Source: Asaia bogorensis
GTDB taxonomy: Bacteria; Pseudomonadota; Alphaproteobacteria; Acetobacterales; Acetobacteraceae
Direction of reading: 5' to 3'
Assembly: GCA_945871455.1 (NCBI GenBank)
Contig: CAMBXJ010000064.1
Span: forward strand, 1 to 12,669
Length of the DNA: 12,669 bases
The first letter of the stretch is position 1; every line of letters begins with the position of its first letter. The position numbers were made by a program, and so were the translations under genes. Below the pieces are notes generated by a model. That model was not told where the DNA came from. It searched no databases and saw nothing but the letters and a program-made list of their open reading frames with translations. Below are positions 7,232 to 12,669 of this stretch, one piece after another.

Positions 7232-7258
7232 CCAGCCCCGACAGAGAGGACACGGGCG

Positions 7259-7813
7259 ATGCCCGATGACACCAAGACCATCGGCCAATACGACGAGGAC
7301 TATTACGTCTGGGCGTTGACCCAGGCGCATGCGCTGCGTTCGGCCGGGGCCGCGCTGGCCGATGCGCGGGCGAATGACTGGCCCAGCACGCTGTCGGGTC
7401 TGGACTGGGAGAACCTGGCCGAGGAGATCGAGTCATTAGGGCGCCGGGATCAGCGGGAGCTGGGCAGCCGGATTGAGACGATTATCGAGCACCTGGCAAA
7501 GCTGGAGTCCAGCCCGTCGCCGGAGCCTCGCCTCGGATGGCAGGAGACGATTGATCGATCCCGTGACGCAATTGAGACGATCCTGCGTGACAGCCCATCT
7601 CTTCGGGGCATGGTTCCATCACTGATCGCCGAGGTGAGCGACCGAGGCGTGCGATTGGCGTCCCGGTCCCTGAAGCGGCATGGCGAAGAGCTCGTCGCGG
7701 TGCACCTGCACTTGCGTTACACGCCGGACCAGATCCTGACCGATTGGTGGCCCGATAATCCAGCCATCGATGACCGTCCGGACAACACAAAGCAGACGGA
7801 ACCCAATTCATGA
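7259..7813 (+). CDS. DUF29 family protein
   Basis: A 184-residue cytoplasmic protein of the DUF29 family, which is widespread in cyanobacteria and proteobacteria and lacks an established function. The family signature is clear: YDEDYYVWALTQAHALRSG-like start (11-30), then LDWENLAEEIESLGRRDQRE (48-67), which is nearly the consensus, followed by a helix RIETIIEHLAKLE (71-83) and SPSLRGMVPSLIAEV (112-126). Relative to the usual spacing there are about ten extra residues (32-46) between the first two blocks. The ATG at 7259 is chosen because AGGA lies 8 bases upstream and the protein then begins at the normal family position, although the frame is open further upstream. Its stop overlaps the EthD start by four bases (ATGA), so the two are co-translated. 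The tail (168-184) is polar and probably disordered. Confidence 0.88.
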   Translation: MPDDTKTIGQYDEDYYVWALTQAHALRSAGAALADARANDWPSTLSGLDWENLAEEIESLGRRDQRELGSRIETIIEHLAKLESSPSPEPRLGWQETIDRSRDAIETILRDSPSLRGMVPSLIAEVSDRGVRLASRSLKRHGEELVAVHLHLRYTPDQILTDWWPDNPAIDDRPDNTKQTEPNS

Positions 7814-8151
7814 TCAAGATGATGTCGCTGCTGACGCGCCGGCCCGAATTCACGCACGAACAGTTCGTCAAGCACTGGTTGGAAATCCACGGTCCGCTCG
7901 CGCATGCGGTGCCGGGAGTTCGCCGCTACGTGCAGTCCCACATCGTGGGCACGCGGACCCGTCCCGACATTCCCGAAACGAATGTGGAGGTCGATGGTAT
8001 CGCCGAACTCTGGTACGACACCATGGAGGACGCCCAGCGCGCCGCCGCCTCACCGGAAATGAAGCGGCTGACCGACGACGGCGCGCTGTTTATCGGTCGG
8101 ATCAAAAGCTACGTGATCGACGAAAAGCAGATCATTCCGCCGCCTGGCTGA
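7810..8151 (+). CDS. EthD domain-containing protein
   Basis: A 113-residue protein of the EthD family, small alpha-beta barrel (dimeric ferredoxin-like) proteins. The founding member is required for ethyl tert-butyl ether degradation by a cytochrome P450 system, and others act as accessory or ring-modifying enzymes. The block MIKMMSLLTRRPEFTHEQFV (1-20), then KHWLEIHGPLAHAVPGVRRY (21-40), is diagnostic, with the conserved W23 and H27-G-P. A second half with ELWYDTMEDAQRAAASPE and a final strand IGRIKSYVIDEK completes the single domain. The start ATG overlaps the DUF29 stop by four bases. The 3' end runs 20 bases into the convergent cupin gene. It is likely part of a catabolic function, with substrate unknown. 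Confidence 0.87.
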   Translation: MIKMMSLLTRRPEFTHEQFVKHWLEIHGPLAHAVPGVRRYVQSHIVGTRTRPDIPETNVEVDGIAELWYDTMEDAQRAAASPEMKRLTDDGALFIGRIKSYVIDEKQIIPPPG

Positions 8152-8653
8152 CCTCGACCGCTTCGTAGGGAAGCCGCTTGATCTTCGCCATGTTCAACCC
8201 CTCGATGCGCAGCAGCCGCGTGGCCGCCTTGCGCTCGGGGGAATGGAGCACGCCGATATCGTAAAGGTAGGCGTCGCCCACTTTCATGACATAGTTGTGG
8301 TTGAACCTGGCCTTGCCCGGGGTTTGCTCGGTCGGGCGAGAGACCAGATCCCACGCGGTCATGATCGTCTCTCCAGCAGCCTGGCCATAGACCGCCCAGG
8401 AAGGCCCGTGGTCATGCGGCTTGCTGCCCTTCGCGCCGGTATGGCAGTGGGCGAGGATGGTGAAGCCGAATTCCGGATCCTCATACAGCACGTGCCGTTC
8501 CGGCGTGCCTTCGGGGATATAGGTCTCGACGAATTCGGGGTCCGCCAGGACTTGCTTGACCAGATCGCGGACCTTCTCTCGGCCCGGCGTGCCGGGGTTA
8601 TTTTTGATCGCATCGTGGCAATCTGCGGCAAATTTTTCCAGGGTGACGGCCAT
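8132..8653 (-). CDS. Three-histidine cupin, cysteine dioxygenase-like
   Basis: A 173-residue single-domain cupin. Putative metal ligands are His80 and His82 in KPHDHGPSW (79-86) and His137 in IGVLHSPER (133-141). The usual cupin Glu after HxH is absent, so the site would be the three-His type found in cysteine dioxygenase and related thiol dioxygenases. The block GPSWAVYGQAAGETIMTAWD (83-102) and the late ATRLLRIEGLNM (144-155) fit small cupins of this group. A thiol or other small-molecule dioxygenase activity is therefore possible but unproven. A very strong ribosome binding site precedes the ATG. The gene follows the unrecognised 138-residue protein by 16 bases in one operon. Its last 20 bases overlap the end of the convergent EthD gene. 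Confidence 0.75.
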   Translation of the reverse strand: MAVTLEKFAADCHDAIKNNPGTPGREKVRDLVKQVLADPEFVETYIPEGTPERHVLYEDPEFGFTILAHCHTGAKGSKPHDHGPSWAVYGQAAGETIMTAWDLVSRPTEQTPGKARFNHNYVMKVGDAYLYDIGVLHSPERKAATRLLRIEGLNMAKIKRLPYEAVEVSQAAE

Positions 8654-8661
8654 TTGGGGTT

Positions 8662-8668
8662 ACCTCCT
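8662..8668 (-). promoter_or_regulatory. Near-perfect Shine-Dalgarno of the cupin gene
   Basis: AGGAGGT on the minus strand lies one base after the stop codon of the upstream gene and 8 bases before the cupin ATG. It is the strongest ribosome binding site in the window and confirms both the cupin start and the two-gene operon. Confidence 0.85.
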
Positions 8669-8669
8669 A

Positions 8670-9086
8670 CTATCGACGATAGGGGAAACATTGCGCCCGG
8701 TCCAGCGTCAGGCCGAAATGGTCGCCCAGGGCGCTGATCGCGTCGGCATGATCGGGATAAGGGTCGGCATTGGTCGGTCCGACCACGATACATTGCCCGC
8801 CACCACGCCCTTGCGGCGGCAGCATCGCGGTAACCAACGCCTTGCCGTCCTGGTTCCGCAAGGTCAGAAACAGTGGCATGGCGCGTTGGATGTGGGATTC
8901 CTTGCCGATGTCCTGCTCGATGAAGACGCTGGTGATCGGCTGATAGCTCTCAGCCGCCCGCTCCCTCTCCCGCCGGTAGTGTTTTTCCACCGCGTGCCCC
9001 ATTTCATGGGACTCCGCCACCGCCTCACCCTCGGTCATCAGGCGAAACCAGGTTCGATCTTTGGGCGCGTCGCAGACATACTCCAT
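8670..9086 (-). CDS. Conserved-looking protein of unknown function, partner of the cupin
   Basis: A 138-residue, probably cytoplasmic protein that I do not recognise. It has no signal peptide or membrane segment. The start is set at the ATG at 9086, which has GGAG 9 bases upstream; an in-frame GTG five codons earlier lacks a ribosome binding site. The N-terminal half (1-48) is charged and helical, with TWFRLMTEGEAVAESHEMGH and EKHYRRERERAAESY. The middle has VFIEQDIGKESHIQRAMPLF (54-73). The C-terminal half has LVTAMLPPQGRGGGQCIVVG (84-103) and an ending HFGLTLDRAQCFPYRR. The several Gly, Pro, His and aromatic positions look like a folded domain rather than a spurious frame. Codon use and the following strong ribosome binding site support a real gene. 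It is first in an operon with the cupin and divergent from the GMC oxidoreductase. Confidence 0.75.
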   Translation of the reverse strand: MEYVCDAPKDRTWFRLMTEGEAVAESHEMGHAVEKHYRRERERAAESYQPITSVFIEQDIGKESHIQRAMPLFLTLRNQDGKALVTAMLPPQGRGGGQCIVVGPTNADPYPDHADAISALGDHFGLTLDRAQCFPYRR

Positions 9087-9125
9087 GCACGAGGTCTCCA
9101 CGTCGCTTGGACTGCCGTTCGCATC

Positions 9126-9154
9126 AGAATAGGATGGAACCCGACCATGGGCAA
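9126..9154 (-). promoter_or_regulatory. Predicted promoter of the unknown-protein/cupin operon
   Basis: On the minus strand, TTGCCC (9154-9149) and TATTCT (9131-9126) are separated by exactly 17 bases, and each matches the sigma-70 consensus at four of six positions. The expected transcript would begin near 9119, giving a leader of about 33 bases before the ATG at 9086. The spacer with the divergent GMC gene is only about 110 bases, so both genes may share control. Confidence 0.5.
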
Positions 9155-9196
9155 ATCAGGTGTTCGGCATAAGGGCCGAGCGGATTGGGGGATAGT

Positions 9197-10852
9197 GTGG
9201 CTGAGACGGATGGGGACCAGTTCGATTATTTGATCGTGGGCAGCGGGGCGGCGGGCTCGGTTCTCAGCAACCGCCTGACGGAAGACCCTGGCAACACCGT
9301 CTGCGTCCTGGAATGCGGCCCGCCGGATCGGCACCCGTTCATCCACATCCCGGCCGGCTTCATCAAGATGCTGTTCAACCCGACCTACACCTGGCAGTTC
9401 CAGACGGAACCTGGGGAGGGCACCAACGGCCGCCGTATCCCCACCACGCAGGGGCGGACCCTCGGTGGATCCAGCTCCATCAACGGCATGATCTACAACC
9501 GCGGCCAGCGGGAGGATTTCGACCACTGGGCGCAGCGCGGCAACCGCGGCTGGGGCTACGTGGACATCCTGCCCTATTTCAAGCGCGGGGAGCGGCGCAT
9601 CGGCGTTGGCGACGACCGCATCCACGGCCGCACCGGCAGCCTGCCCGTCACCGACAACGACTGGACCCATCCGATCACCGAGGCGTTCATCGACGGTGCC
9701 GGCGAACTCGGCATTCCCCGTTGCGAGGACTACAACAGTGGCGATAACCAGGCCGGCGTCGGGTACTTCCAGCGCCTGATCAATCGCGGATATCGCCATT
9801 CGGCCGCCCGGGTGTTCCTGCATCCCGCCCGCGCCACCGGCCGGTTGGACGTTCGCACGGACGCGCGGGCGGCGCGCATCCTGTTCGACGGCACCCGTGC
9901 CATCGGCGTCGAATATGTCGACGACCGGGACCGCCAGACCCGCACCCGCGTCTATGCCCGCAAAGAAGTCATCATCTCCGCCGGAACCGCCAACACCGCT
10001 CGGCTGTTGCAAATCTCCGGCATTGGGCCGGCGTGGCTGTTGAACGATCTGGGCGTGCCCGTGGTTGCCGACCTGCCCGTGGGGGAGAATTTCCGAGACC
10101 ATTACAATGCGCGCATCGTGGCCCGGGTGAAGAACATCCGCACGATGAACGAGATGTCGCACGGGATGGGTCTGGTCGGGCAGATCGCACGCTGGGTGAT
10201 GGGCAAGCCGTCCATCCTGGCGACCAGCCCATCCATCGTGCACTGGTTCTGGAAAACCGAGGACACGATGCGCCAGCCCGACATCCAGGGCGTGTTCAGT
10301 CCCGCCAGCTACAAGCAGGGTTTCGTCGGGCTGCTGGACGATTATCCCGGCATGACGTGCGGCGTCTGGCAGCACCGCCCGGAAAGCATCGGCTATGTCC
10401 GCGCCCGGTCCACCGACGTGTTCACCGATCCGATCATCCAGCCGAACTACCTGAAGGACCCGATGGACCAGCGCGTTATGGCGCGCGGCATGCGTCTTGC
10501 GCGCGAGCTGTTGCACACGCAGGCCCTGGCGCCGTTCTTCGACAAGGACGAACTGCCCGGCCCGAACGTGCATACCGATGACGAGTGGTTGGACTACGCC
10601 CGTCAATACGGTTCCACATCATACCACCTGATCGGTACGGCGCGGATGGGGCCGGTGACGGACAAGACGTCCGTGGTGAGCGATGAGCTTCGCGTGCATG
10701 GAGTCCAGGGACTCAGGGTGGTGGACGCGTCGATCATGCCGAACATGCCGTCTGCGAATACCTACAGTTCGACGATGATGATCGCGGAGAAGGCGTCGGA
10801 CATGATCCGCGGCCGCACGCCGCTGGCGCCGGTGGAGGGGATCGCGGCGTAG
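9197..10852 (+). CDS. GMC family FAD-dependent oxidoreductase (alcohol/choline dehydrogenase-like)
   Basis: A 551-residue glucose-methanol-choline flavoprotein that oxidises an alcohol to an aldehyde or ketone; the substrate is unknown. The FAD-binding motif is FDYLIVGSGAAGSVLSNRL (9-27), with the ribose-binding Glu39. GMC signature 1 is at GRTLGGSSSINGMIYNRG (86-103). Signature 2 is at SAGTANTARLLQISGIGP, with Thr-Ala in place of the common Ala-x-x-Ser-Pro. The catalytic His477 is in SYHLIGTARMG. The second catalytic position, normally Asn or His in the NTNAP-like motif, is Tyr523 here (SANTYSSTMMIAEKAS). Length is normal for the family. The GTG at 9197, preceded by GGGGGA, is the preferred start. 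A TTG four codons earlier is possible, and no ATG is available in frame near the N-terminus. There is no signal peptide, so it is probably cytoplasmic. It is divergent from the cupin operon. Confidence 0.92.
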   Translation: MAETDGDQFDYLIVGSGAAGSVLSNRLTEDPGNTVCVLECGPPDRHPFIHIPAGFIKMLFNPTYTWQFQTEPGEGTNGRRIPTTQGRTLGGSSSINGMIYNRGQREDFDHWAQRGNRGWGYVDILPYFKRGERRIGVGDDRIHGRTGSLPVTDNDWTHPITEAFIDGAGELGIPRCEDYNSGDNQAGVGYFQRLINRGYRHSAARVFLHPARATGRLDVRTDARAARILFDGTRAIGVEYVDDRDRQTRTRVYARKEVIISAGTANTARLLQISGIGPAWLLNDLGVPVVADLPVGENFRDHYNARIVARVKNIRTMNEMSHGMGLVGQIARWVMGKPSILATSPSIVHWFWKTEDTMRQPDIQGVFSPASYKQGFVGLLDDYPGMTCGVWQHRPESIGYVRARSTDVFTDPIIQPNYLKDPMDQRVMARGMRLARELLHTQALAPFFDKDELPGPNVHTDDEWLDYARQYGSTSYHLIGTARMGPVTDKTSVVSDELRVHGVQGLRVVDASIMPNMPSANTYSSTMMIAEKASDMIRGRTPLAPVEGIAA

Positions 10853-10916
10853 GCAGGGTTTCCCCGGACCGCAATCTATAACTCGACGCTGGCTGGCGAC
10901 ATAAGGTGTGGCGGCA

Positions 10917-10945
10917 TTGACATGTCCGATATCGGACATTATGTC
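10917..10945 (+). promoter_or_regulatory. Promoter of the toxin-antitoxin operon
   Basis: TTGACA (10917-10922), a perfect -35 box, is followed by a 17-base spacer and TATGTC (10940-10945) as the -10 element. The transcript would start near 10952, leaving a leader of about 17 bases with GGGAG at 10957-10961, 7 bases before the antitoxin ATG. The spacer between the boxes is almost wholly palindromic. Confidence 0.6.
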
Positions 10946-10946
10946 C
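10919..10946. promoter_or_regulatory. Palindromic operator covering the toxin-antitoxin promoter
   Basis: ATGTCCGATATCGGACAT at 10922-10939 is a perfect 18-base palindrome. A third half-site ATGTCC follows at 10941-10946, making a second dyad, GGACAT-T-ATGTCC. GACAT at 10919-10923 gives a partial fourth half-site. The half-sites alternate in direction and cover both promoter boxes. This fits autorepression by the Xre-type antitoxin downstream, as is usual for type II modules. Confidence 0.7.
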
Positions 10947-10968
10947 AATCCCGAATGGGAGTTCGGCC

Positions 10969-11502
10969 ATGGCCCTACTGACAGTTGGTCGTCCGCTGGA
11001 ACGCGATCCGCCCCCGACGCGCTTCCAGCTCGGTGCGGCGCGCTTCTCGCCTACGAACCGACGGCATTTGAGCGCACCGGGACTGCGGACGTTCCTCGCC
11101 ATCGCGGATCTTTGGCGCCTGACGGAAGTGGAACGTCTGCTGGTCCTGGGCGGCCCGTCCCGGTCGACATTCTACGGATGGGTCAAGGCAGCGCGGGACA
11201 ATCAGGACCTGATCCTGTCGACCGATACGCTGATCCGAATATCCGCCGTTCTCGGCATACATAAATCGCTTCGCATCCTGTTTCAGACCGAACAAGACGG
11301 GGTCGAATGGTTGCGTGGCCCGCATCGGAGCCAGCCTTTCGCCGGGCAGCCACCTTTGGCCTTGGTCACCGGCGGCATGCAGGACGGGTTGATGGCGGTG
11401 CGCCGCTTCCTGGATGCCGCGCGCGGGGGGCTGTTCATGCCGCCCAATGACGCCGACGCCGACGCTGTTCCCCTCTCGGACGACGATATCGTCTTCACGT
11501 GA
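10969..11502 (+). CDS. Antitoxin of the Xre/MbcA/ParS family
   Basis: A 177-residue antitoxin that should bind and block the RES-domain toxin encoded next and repress its own promoter. Residues about 45-105 resemble an Xre-like helix-turn-helix region (LTEVERLLVLGGPSRSTFYGWVK, then LSTDTLIRISAVLGIHKSLRILF). Residues 110-152 form the MbcA/ParS toxin-binding domain, recognised by EWLRGPH....FAGQPPLALVTGGMQDGLMAVRRFLDAARGG. The last 20 residues are strikingly acidic (DADADAV..SDDD); in related complexes the antitoxin C-terminus lies near the toxin's active site, so this tail could do the same. The start ATG at 10969 has GGGAG upstream. The TGA overlaps the toxin GTG by four bases. The N-terminal 40 residues are basic and proline-rich with no assigned role. 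Confidence 0.88.
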   Translation: MALLTVGRPLERDPPPTRFQLGAARFSPTNRRHLSAPGLRTFLAIADLWRLTEVERLLVLGGPSRSTFYGWVKAARDNQDLILSTDTLIRISAVLGIHKSLRILFQTEQDGVEWLRGPHRSQPFAGQPPLALVTGGMQDGLMAVRRFLDAARGGLFMPPNDADADAVPLSDDDIVFT

Positions 11503-12179
11503 CGACGCTGCCGCCGGTCCAGGCGCCCGATCCCAGCTTCCGGCTTGTCGCGTCTCGCTTCCCGCCCATCGATGCGTTCGCGACCGTGGCCAGCGCGGGT
11601 GACCTGGAGGCTGTGATGGAGCTGGAAGGCTGGACCAATGACCGTCTGGTCGCCGAACGAGCCGCTCGTTTGCCCCGCGCGGAATGGGTTTTCGGCGTCC
11701 CGAACGCCAGCGTTGTCATGGCTGCGTTCCTGCATGCGTCGCCCGAAGGTGGCCGATTCAGTGGCCCGCATCTTGGCGCCTGGTATGCCGGAGCGTCCAT
11801 TGCGACAGCCGTGGCCGAGGTCGCACATCATCTGCGACGGGAGTCGGTCGCCCTAGGGACGCCCGAGACGCGGCGGGTGTTCCGCTGCTATGCGGCATGC
11901 CTGCTGGGTGATGACTTCCTCGACTTGCGTGGCCAGCAGCAGACCCGCCCGGACCTGTATTCCGGCACCAGCCATGGCGCGTCCCAGGAATTCGGGGAAA
12001 GCATCCGGGAAGCCGCCGGGTCCGGCATCGTTTACGAAAGCGTGCGCCACCGCAACGGCACCAATATCGTCGCCTATCACCCACAACAGATCACCGATGT
12101 GCGCCAAACCGACCATTTCGATCTGCTGGTGCCCGTGCACGGTCGGATTATCGCCCGTCGCTTGCAAGGGGCTGGTTAG
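11499..12179 (+). CDS. RES domain toxin (NAD+-degrading type)
   Basis: A 226-residue RES-family toxin. Characterised members (such as MbcT) break down cellular NAD+, arresting growth when the antitoxin is lost. The putative active-site residues are Arg86 in GGRFSGPHLGAWYAG, Tyr97 in the same block, Glu107 in TAVAEVAHH, and Ser181 in IVYESVRHRNGTN, giving the R, E and S for which the family is named. The N-terminal 80 residues precede the R motif, longer than in compact RES proteins, and match the longer proteobacterial subgroup. The start is a GTG overlapping the antitoxin stop (GTGA), which couples the two and likely keeps the toxin below the antitoxin. No ATG near the N-terminus competes. 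It is a conflict-type module and appears intact. Confidence 0.88.
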   Translation: MTTLPPVQAPDPSFRLVASRFPPIDAFATVASAGDLEAVMELEGWTNDRLVAERAARLPRAEWVFGVPNASVVMAAFLHASPEGGRFSGPHLGAWYAGASIATAVAEVAHHLRRESVALGTPETRRVFRCYAACLLGDDFLDLRGQQQTRPDLYSGTSHGASQEFGESIREAAGSGIVYESVRHRNGTNIVAYHPQQITDVRQTDHFDLLVPVHGRIIARRLQGAG

Positions 12180-12213
12180 GCGACGCGCAACAGGTACCGC
12201 TCCATTGGGTGTT

Positions 12214-12266
12214 GGGCGCGGGTCTGTCCCCCGGGTCCCGGCTGATGCAAACCCGCCACCCGCGCC
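12214..12266. terminator. Inverted repeat between the RES toxin and the MFS gene
   Basis: GGCGCGGGT (12215-12223) and ACCCGCGCC (12258-12266) are perfectly complementary over 9 bases, with a 34-base GC-rich interval that has its own weak CCGGG/CCCGG dyad. It lies between the two convergent genes, the place for a shared terminator. The long loop and missing U-tract make termination uncertain. The rest of 12180-12340 shows nothing recognisable. Confidence 0.3.
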
Positions 12267-12340
12267 TTGCGGTGTTGATCACGGTCAAGTCGTCGATGGC
12301 TTGCCTGTGCAGACCACGACGCGTGGGCTGGCCTCCCGCC

Positions 12341-12669
12341 TTAGGTTCCCCGTAACCGCATCCAACTCAGGATGCAGGCAAGCCCGGCGAACCCCGCCGC
12401 CATGCCGATGGAAATCTGTGTCCCCAACACCACCGCGTTCTCGGCCGAGTGCGTCAGTCCAAACGCCACCGCGACCAAGGCCGATCCGGTCGTTTGCCCC
12501 ACCAATCGCGACGTTGACAGCATCCCGCTGCCCGCCCCGGCCCGGTCCGGCGGTGCGCTGCTGATCATCAGCCGGTTGTTTGGGGCCTGGAAAAACCCGA
12601 ACCCGGTGCCGCATAGCGCCAGCCGCCACGCGATATCCCACGCCGACGCCTGCGCCGGCATGGTCAGCA
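12341..12669 (-). CDS. MFS transporter, DHA2-type, C-terminal part (runs off the right edge)
   Basis: The last 108 residues of a major facilitator superfamily exporter of the 14-helix DHA2 (EmrB/QacA-like) kind, an inner-membrane proton-driven drug or metabolite efflux pump. The visible part begins within a helix and reads through LCGTGFGFFQAPNNRLMISS, the conserved G-x-G-x-G-x-x-x-x-P element of the DHA family, then APPDRAGAGSGMLSTSRLVG, which leads into the last helices. It ends with GMAAGFAGLACILSWMRLRGT. The reading frame stays open to the window edge, so the true start lies outside. It converges on the RES toxin gene and has no evident link to it. Confidence 0.85.
   Translation of the reverse strand, partial: LTMPAQASAWDIAWRLALCGTGFGFFQAPNNRLMISSAPPDRAGAGSGMLSTSRLVGQTTGSALVAVAFGLTHSAENAVVLGTQISIGMAAGFAGLACILSWMRLRGT

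Noticed and set aside
7031..7258. Upstream extension of the DUF29 frame
   Set aside because: The DUF29 family begins near the YDEDYY block, and the ATG at 7259 has a good ribosome binding site. The extension overlaps the dctP start region and shows no domain.
7041..7436. Upstream extension of the dctP frame (about 132 extra codons)
   Set aside because: The start at 7040 has a ribosome binding site and begins a normal signal peptide. The extension would bury the signal peptide and would overlap the DUF29 gene.
9038..10606. Long open frame (522 codons) on the minus strand opposite the GMC gene
   Set aside because: Antisense shadow of a clear GMC oxidoreductase in GC-rich DNA. Its translation has no recognisable domain, and it overlaps the better supported unknown-protein gene and promoter.
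10908..11264. Alternative plus-strand frame starting inside the toxin-antitoxin operator
   Set aside because: It starts within the palindromic operator, lacks a ribosome binding site and ends inside the antitoxin gene, which has clear family motifs.

Overview
The window is high-GC, densely coded DNA with short intergenic gaps (the longest is about 240 bases). It most likely comes from an alphaproteobacterial chromosome. The protein flavour (TRAP transporter, DUF29, EthD, GMC and LLM oxidoreductases, an Xre/RES module) would fit an Acetobacteraceae-like Rhodospirillales bacterium, but no rRNA or marker gene is present, so this placement is an inference. No rRNA, tRNA, CRISPR array, transposase or integrase was seen.

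Layout, left to right. The left edge holds the N-terminal third of a 4-hydroxybenzoate 3-monooxygenase (pobA, minus strand). It diverges from a plus-strand TPR protein of unknown function. A NUDT19-like Nudix hydrolase follows, then an intergenic space with a long imperfect palindrome, then an LLM-class flavin monooxygenase. A minus-strand tripartite TRAP transporter operon (dctP-dctQ-dctM) converges on the LLM gene, with a strong hairpin between them. Divergent from dctP is a translationally coupled DUF29-EthD pair. It runs tail to tail, with a 20-base overlap, into a minus-strand two-gene operon of an unrecognised 138-residue protein and a three-histidine cupin. That operon diverges from a GMC flavoprotein oxidoreductase. 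Next come a type II toxin-antitoxin module (Xre/MbcA-type antitoxin plus RES-domain toxin), whose promoter is covered by palindromic half-sites, and the C-terminal end of a DHA2-type MFS exporter at the right edge.

How the genes may work together. The left and middle parts read as a catabolic island for small organic acids or aromatic compounds: uptake by the TRAP system, and oxidation by PobA, the LLM monooxygenase, the GMC dehydrogenase, the cupin and an EthD-type accessory protein. No substrate can be read from the sequence, and the genes are separate transcription units rather than one operon. The RES/Xre module is self-contained and probably autoregulated. It is the clearest discrete system in the window. 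The least explained parts are the 138-residue protein with its cupin partner, the TPR protein, the palindrome at 2727-2814, and the GMC enzyme with a tyrosine where Asn or His is usual.
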